From: Terrabacter sp040702505
GTDB taxonomy: Bacteria > Actinomycetota > Actinomycetes > Actinomycetales > Dermatophilaceae
Assembly: GCF_040702505.1 (NCBI RefSeq)
Contig: NZ_JBFBLC010000004.1
Span: 310,001 to 374,000 of the forward strand
Length of the DNA: 64,000 nucleotides
Reading direction: 5' to 3'
In this document: piece by piece, positions 60,257-64,000 of the stretch
Position numbering within the stretch: position 1 is the stretch's first letter
Layout of the letters: each line of letters opens with the position of its first letter
Made by a program: the position numbers and the translations under genes
Notes under the pieces: generated by a model
What the model was told of the DNA's origin: nothing
What the model saw: the letters and a program-made list of their open reading frames with translations, nothing else
Databases searched by the model: none

Positions 60257-60346
60257 GGGGCCGGGTCGCCTGCCCTCCCGGTGCCTATCGTCGAAGGACC
60301 GCGGGACCGACCGGTCCCGTCGACGGCATCGACGGAGGAGACCGAC

Positions 60347-60601
60347 GTGTTCGCACCACGCAACCTGATCATCGCCGGGATCGTGCTCATTGCGATCGCG
60401 CTCGGCCCGTCGGGGCACGGGCTCTGGTGGCTCGTCGGCCTCCTGTGGTGGCTGCCGTACGCCGGCCGCCACCTCCACGGCCACGGCCACGGGTGCGGCC
60501 GGGCCTCGCGGCACCGCCGTGACCCGCTGCAGAACCCGTCCACCGGCACCTCCGAGCCCGACCCGACCCGCGACCGCCACGAGGCCTTCCCCACCCGCTG
60601 A
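60347..60601 (+). CDS. small histidine-rich membrane protein, function unknown
   Basis: The 84-residue ORF has a strong ribosome-binding site (GGAGGAG, 7 nt before the GTG) and codes for one or two membrane helices (NLIIAGIVLIAIALG; GLWWLVGLLWWLPYAG), followed by HLHGHGHGCG and a polar tail. The His/Cys cluster could bind metal. I do not recognise a family. It lies upstream of menC with 42 bp between and might be co-transcribed. Confidence 0.6.
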   Translation: MFAPRNLIIAGIVLIAIALGPSGHGLWWLVGLLWWLPYAGRHLHGHGHGCGRASRHRRDPLQNPSTGTSEPDPTRDRHEAFPTR

Positions 60602-60643
60602 CGCCCCCGACGTGCGCCGGTGACGGTCGGTGATGATGGGGGC

Positions 60644-61651
60644 ATGACGACGCTGCCGCCGGTCGACGACCTCCTCTCGGGTGCCCACGTCGTGGCCCTG
60701 CCGATGAGGGTTCGCTTCCGGGGAGTCGACGTCCGGGAGGCGCTCCTGCTCGAAGGTTCCTCCGGCTGGGGGGAGTTCAGCCCCTTCGTCGAGTACGCCG
60801 ACGCCGAGTCCGCGCGCTGGCTCGCCGCCGCGATCGAGAGTGCGTATGCCGGGTGGCCGGCTCCCGTGCGCGAGGCCGTGCCCGTCAACGCCACCGTTCC
60901 GGCCATCGGTCCCGACCGCGTGCCCGAGGTGCTCGCCCGCTTCGACGGGTGCACCACGGCGAAGGTCAAGGTCGCCGAGCGCGGCCAGAGGCTGGACGAC
61001 GACATCGACCGGGTGGCCGCGGTCAGGTCGGCGATGGGGGCCTCGGCGCGGATCAGGGTCGATGCCAACGGCGGGTGGGACGTGGCGACGGCGACGGAGG
61101 CGCTGAGGAGGCTCACGGCATACGACCTCGAGTACGCAGAGCAGCCCTGCGCCTCGGTCGAGGAGCTCGTCGAGCTGCGAACCGCACTGGCCCGCAACGG
61201 GATCGACGTGCCCATCGCGGCCGACGAGTCCATCCGCAAGGCGGAGGACCCGATCCGGGTGGCCCGGCTCGGCGCGGCCGACGTCGTCATCGTGAAGGTG
61301 GCGCCCCTGGGAGGGGTGGCGCCCGCGCTCGAGGTCGTGCACGCGTGCGGCCTGCCCGCAGTCGTGTCGTCGGCCCTCGACACGAGTGTCGGCATCGCCG
61401 CCGGTGTGGCCCTGGCGGCGGCGCTTCCCAGCCTGGAGCACGCCTGCGGGCTGGGCACGGTCGGGTTGTTCGAGCGCGACGTGGCGGCGGTCCCGTGGCG
61501 GCCGGCGGGCGGGTTGCTGGGCGTCGGCCGCGCGGTTCCCGAACCCGAGGCCCTCGCGGCGCTCGCGGCGCCGCCGGACCGGCGGCAGTGGTGGCGCGAT
61601 CGCCTCGTCCGCTGCCACGCGGTGCTGGCCGGCCGCGGCCAGGGCGGCTGA
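60644..61651 (+). CDS. menC: o-succinylbenzoate synthase
   Basis: The 335-residue enolase-superfamily enzyme has the KxK acid-base motif TAKVKVAE, metal ligands RVDANGGW, EYAEQP and AADESI, and IVKVAPLGG with the second lysine. It dehydrates SHCHC to o-succinylbenzoate. GATGAT begins 12 nt before the ATG. It converges with menD, 11 bp apart. Confidence 0.93.
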   Translation: MTTLPPVDDLLSGAHVVALPMRVRFRGVDVREALLLEGSSGWGEFSPFVEYADAESARWLAAAIESAYAGWPAPVREAVPVNATVPAIGPDRVPEVLARFDGCTTAKVKVAERGQRLDDDIDRVAAVRSAMGASARIRVDANGGWDVATATEALRRLTAYDLEYAEQPCASVEELVELRTALARNGIDVPIAADESIRKAEDPIRVARLGAADVVIVKVAPLGGVAPALEVVHACGLPAVVSSALDTSVGIAAGVALAAALPSLEHACGLGTVGLFERDVAAVPWRPAGGLLGVGRAVPEPEALAALAAPPDRRQWWRDRLVRCHAVLAGRGQGG

Positions 61652-61662
61652 GGCAGGCTGCG

Positions 61663-63423
61663 CTACGGCACGGCCTGCCGGGCCAGCCGGCGCAGCCACG
61701 CCGCCTCGGCCCGCCGGTCGGATCTCGAGACGGGGACCTCGAGAACCCTGATGCCAGAGGGCGACTCGGCCAGGGCGTGGGCCAGGCGAGCGAGGTCGTC
61801 GACGCGTTCGTATGCCGTGTGGTGCGCCGCGCACAGCGCCGCGAGATCGGTGCCGTGCGGGGTCGCGAAGACGCGCTCGAAGGCGTCGGCGTAGTCCGGG
61901 CCGCCCTGCTCGAGGGTGCTGAAGATGGCGCCCCCGTCGTCGCTCAGCACCACGAGCGTCAGGTCGGGGCGCGGCTCTCGGGGGCCGATGAGCAGGCCGT
62001 TGGTGTCGTGCAGGAACGTCAGGTCGCCGAGGTAGGCGATGGTGCGGGCCGCACGTGGGCGGCCGAGCGCGATGCCCACCGCGCTGGACACCATGCCGTC
62101 GATGCCTGCGAGGCCACGGTTGCCGACCACGAAGCGGTGCTGGAGCGGGGGCCACGGGGTGGCCATGACGTCGAGGTCGCGGACCGCGTTGGACGAGCCC
62201 ACCACGAGCGTCGTCTCGGCCCCGACGGCGGCCCCGACGACCGCTGCCACTGCCAGTGGCGAAGCGTTGCCGGCGGTGCCAGTCTCGCGTGACGGGCTCT
62301 GGCGCGCAGCCAGTTCCGAGTCGATCAGGTCGGACAGGCGCTGGTCCGCGGACTGCCACCGCTGGAACCAGGCGGCGTCGTCGGGCCGGTCGACGCGGGG
62401 CACGAGGTCGAGGACGCGGGCCACGCGGCCCGGGTCGGTCGCGACGCCGCTGCGCCCGCGCACCGAGAGCACCTCGAGCGCCGGGTCGCTGATGAGGCTC
62501 GTGACCGGGCGCGACAGGGTCGGGTGACCGACGACCACGACGCGCTCGACCTCGTCGCGCAGGGCGGTGGTGAGCAGCAGCCGGCCCGTGCGCAGGGCCT
62601 GGCCGCCGATGCGCGCCCCGGAGGTCGGCTCGGCGACGAGCGGCCAGCCGGCCGACTCTGCGAGCAGCCGCGCTGCAGGGCCCGCGTCGTCCCCGGCCAC
62701 CACGACCGTGCGCGGGCCGAGGGGGAGCAGCTCACCGTCGGTTGGCACCGACACGGACGGCTCCACGCCGGGCCCGACCGAGCCCCCGGACTGCAACTGC
62801 GCCGTGGCGCGGTTTCCGGCGGCCTGCGGGTCGGAATCCGCCTGCAACTGCGCCATGGCGTGGGTTTCGGGGCGCTGCCACCACGAGTCCGGATGCGCGG
62901 GTGGTGGCAGGAGGTCGCCGTCCAGCTGCACGTTGAGCTGCGTCGGACCGGGCCGCGAACAGGCCTGTGCCGCAATGCGACTGAGATCCGCGGAGGCGAC
63001 CTCGGACGACAGGTCGTGGCACGGCGCGAAGGTGCCGAAGATGCCGGCCTGCTCGGTGGTCTGGTTGGCGCCCGTGCCGCGCAGCCGGTCCGGACGGTCG
63101 GCGCTGACGACGACGAGCCGCCGTCCGGTGTGGTGCGCCTCCATCACGGCCGGCAGCAGGTTGCCGACGGCCGTGCCCGACGTCGTGACCACGGCCACCG
63201 GGCGCCGTGAGCCGGTCGCGAGCCCGAGGGCGAGGAAGCCGGCGGAGCGCTCGTCGACGCGCACGTGCAGGCGCAGGTCACCGGCCCGGTCAGCAGCGTC
63301 GAGAGCCAGGGCGAAGGGGGCCGACCGCGAGCCGGGGGAGAGCACGACGTCGCGCACGCCCCCGAGCCACAGCTGCTGCAGCACCTCGAGCGCGAGGGCG
63401 CTCGCCGCACGGTCGCTCGCCAC
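61663..63423 (-). CDS. menD: SEPHCHC synthase MenD
   Basis: The 586-residue thiamine-diphosphate enzyme has VVLSPGSRSAPFALAL, HVRVDERSAGFLALGLA with the ThDP-activating Glu, VTTSGTAVGNLLPAVMEA, and the ThDP/Mg motif GDLTFLHDTNGLL. It joins 2-oxoglutarate to isochorismate. Between the first two domains is an insertion with a duplicated AQLQ stretch (ETHAMAQLQADSD and NRATAQLQSGGSV) absent from the usual core. The GTG start is 9 bp after menF. Confidence 0.94.
   Translation of the reverse strand: MASDRAASALALEVLQQLWLGGVRDVVLSPGSRSAPFALALDAADRAGDLRLHVRVDERSAGFLALGLATGSRRPVAVVTTSGTAVGNLLPAVMEAHHTGRRLVVVSADRPDRLRGTGANQTTEQAGIFGTFAPCHDLSSEVASADLSRIAAQACSRPGPTQLNVQLDGDLLPPPAHPDSWWQRPETHAMAQLQADSDPQAAGNRATAQLQSGGSVGPGVEPSVSVPTDGELLPLGPRTVVVAGDDAGPAARLLAESAGWPLVAEPTSGARIGGQALRTGRLLLTTALRDEVERVVVVGHPTLSRPVTSLISDPALEVLSVRGRSGVATDPGRVARVLDLVPRVDRPDDAAWFQRWQSADQRLSDLIDSELAARQSPSRETGTAGNASPLAVAAVVGAAVGAETTLVVGSSNAVRDLDVMATPWPPLQHRFVVGNRGLAGIDGMVSSAVGIALGRPRAARTIAYLGDLTFLHDTNGLLIGPREPRPDLTLVVLSDDGGAIFSTLEQGGPDYADAFERVFATPHGTDLAALCAAHHTAYERVDDLARLAHALAESPSGIRVLEVPVSRSDRRAEAAWLRRLARQAVP
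62791..62868. repeat. in-frame direct repeat inside menD
   Basis: CTGCAACTGCGCC-R-TGGCG occurs at 62791-62809 and 62842-62860, 51 bp apart, each followed by a GGTTTC-containing stretch. The repeat keeps the menD reading frame and encodes the two AQLQ copies on the minus strand. Confidence 0.7.
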
Positions 63424-63432
63424 GGCGCGGCC

Positions 63433-64000
63433 TCAGTCGCTCGCCAGGGCGTCGCGCATCGGCACGAGCTTGGCGTCGGACTCGGCCACCTCGGAGTCGG
63501 GGTCCGACCCGGCGACGATGCCGCACCCGGCATACAGCGTGATCTGCGAGGAGTCCCGCGGGTCGAGCGCGCCGCTGCGCAGCGCGATGCCCCAGGCGCC
63601 GTCGCCGTGGGCGTCCATCCAGCCGACGGGGCCGGCGTAGCGGCCGCGGTCCATGTGCTCGAGCTCGCCGATCAGCGCGACGGCCCGGTCGGTCGGCGTG
63701 CCGCCCACCGCGGCCGACGGGTGCAGCGCGGCCGCGAGCGTCAGCGACGAGGCGCCGTCGACGCCGACCGCCGCGACGTCGGTGGCCAGGTGCATGACGT
63801 TCGGCAGGTGCAGCACGAACGGGGCCTCGGGCACGTTCATGGAGGAGGAGTGGGGCGCCAGGGCCTCCGCGACCGAGCGGACGGCGTACTCGTGCTCCTC
63901 GAGGTCCTTCGACGAGCGCGCGAGCGAGGCGGCGAGGGCGAGGTCCTTGGCGTCGTCTCCGGTGCGGCGGATGGTGCCTGCGAGGACGCGCGAGGTGATC
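63433..64000 (-). CDS. menF: isochorismate synthase, C-terminal part (gene continues past the right edge)
   Basis: The open frame runs from the window edge to the stop at 63433, 188 residues, with no start needed inside. It has the chorismate-binding core: SRVLAGTIRRTG, VMHLATDVAA, LHPSAAVGGTPTDRAV, DRGRYAGPVGWMDAHGDGAW and LYAGCGIVAGSDPDSEVAES with the metal-binding Glu residues. It makes isochorismate for MenD, encoded 9 bp downstream in the same operon. Confidence 0.92.
   Translation of the reverse strand, partial: ITSRVLAGTIRRTGDDAKDLALAASLARSSKDLEEHEYAVRSVAEALAPHSSSMNVPEAPFVLHLPNVMHLATDVAAVGVDGASSLTLAAALHPSAAVGGTPTDRAVALIGELEHMDRGRYAGPVGWMDAHGDGAWGIALRSGALDPRDSSQITLYAGCGIVAGSDPDSEVAESDAKLVPMRDALASD

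Overview
The window is a gene-dense, very GC-rich stretch of a high-GC Gram-positive (Actinobacteria) chromosome. Lsr2, Rex, DisA next to RadA, Ku with LigD, the tiny ribosomal protein bS22, an F420/PPOX-type oxidoreductase, a maleylpyruvate-isomerase-family (mycothiol-linked) protein, a BldN-like sigma factor and menaquinone genes all point there. Much of the gene order matches blocks known from Mycobacterium and Streptomyces (clpC, lsr2, radA, disA, mutY; proC, HTH, bS22, epimerase, acyltransferase; rex-hemACDB; hemL, ccdA-resB-ccsB; men genes). Style and content suggest a Micrococcales genome, perhaps Intrasporangiaceae, but genus is an inference. No tRNA, rRNA, CRISPR array, prophage or insertion sequence was seen.

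Layout. 0-5 kb: a TetR regulator with an ABC-2 exporter, an exopolyphosphatase-type phosphatase, a TIM-barrel isomerase and a short-chain dehydrogenase. 5-14 kb: acyl-CoA hydrolase/transferase, then the DNA-integrity group: Ku and split LigD transcribed divergently from an 18-bp gap, Lsr2, RadA, DisA and MutY. 14-21 kb: a three-gene ABC exporter, a divergent MFS/LysR pair, N-acetylglutamate synthase and an LCP cell-wall ligase. 21-30 kb: ClpC with two candidate stress operators, deaminase, methyltransferase, lactate-oxidase family enzyme, proline dehydrogenase and ProC. 30-35 kb: TrkA-type protein, AcuC, and an archaeal-type aspartyl-tRNA synthetase preceded by what reads as a complete translational T-box riboswitch; then HTH protein and bS22. 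35-41 kb: epimerase, acyltransferase with a histone-like tail, BldN-type sigma factor with a DUF5667/RsbN-like partner. 41-49 kb: Rex-controlled heme operon, MarR, HemL, LysE. 49-54 kb: cytochrome c maturation (system II). 54-64 kb: menaquinone genes menA, E, B, C, D, F. The right half is thus a respiratory-cofactor island (heme, cytochrome c, menaquinone) under a redox sensor.

Most notable non-coding features: the T-box; about 43 copies of the octamer GTATGCCG on either strand (about 2 expected from composition); arrays of 22-bp units between convergent genes; and a widespread -10-like hexamer 12-13 nt before start codons that implies many leaderless mRNAs. All counts were made by eye.
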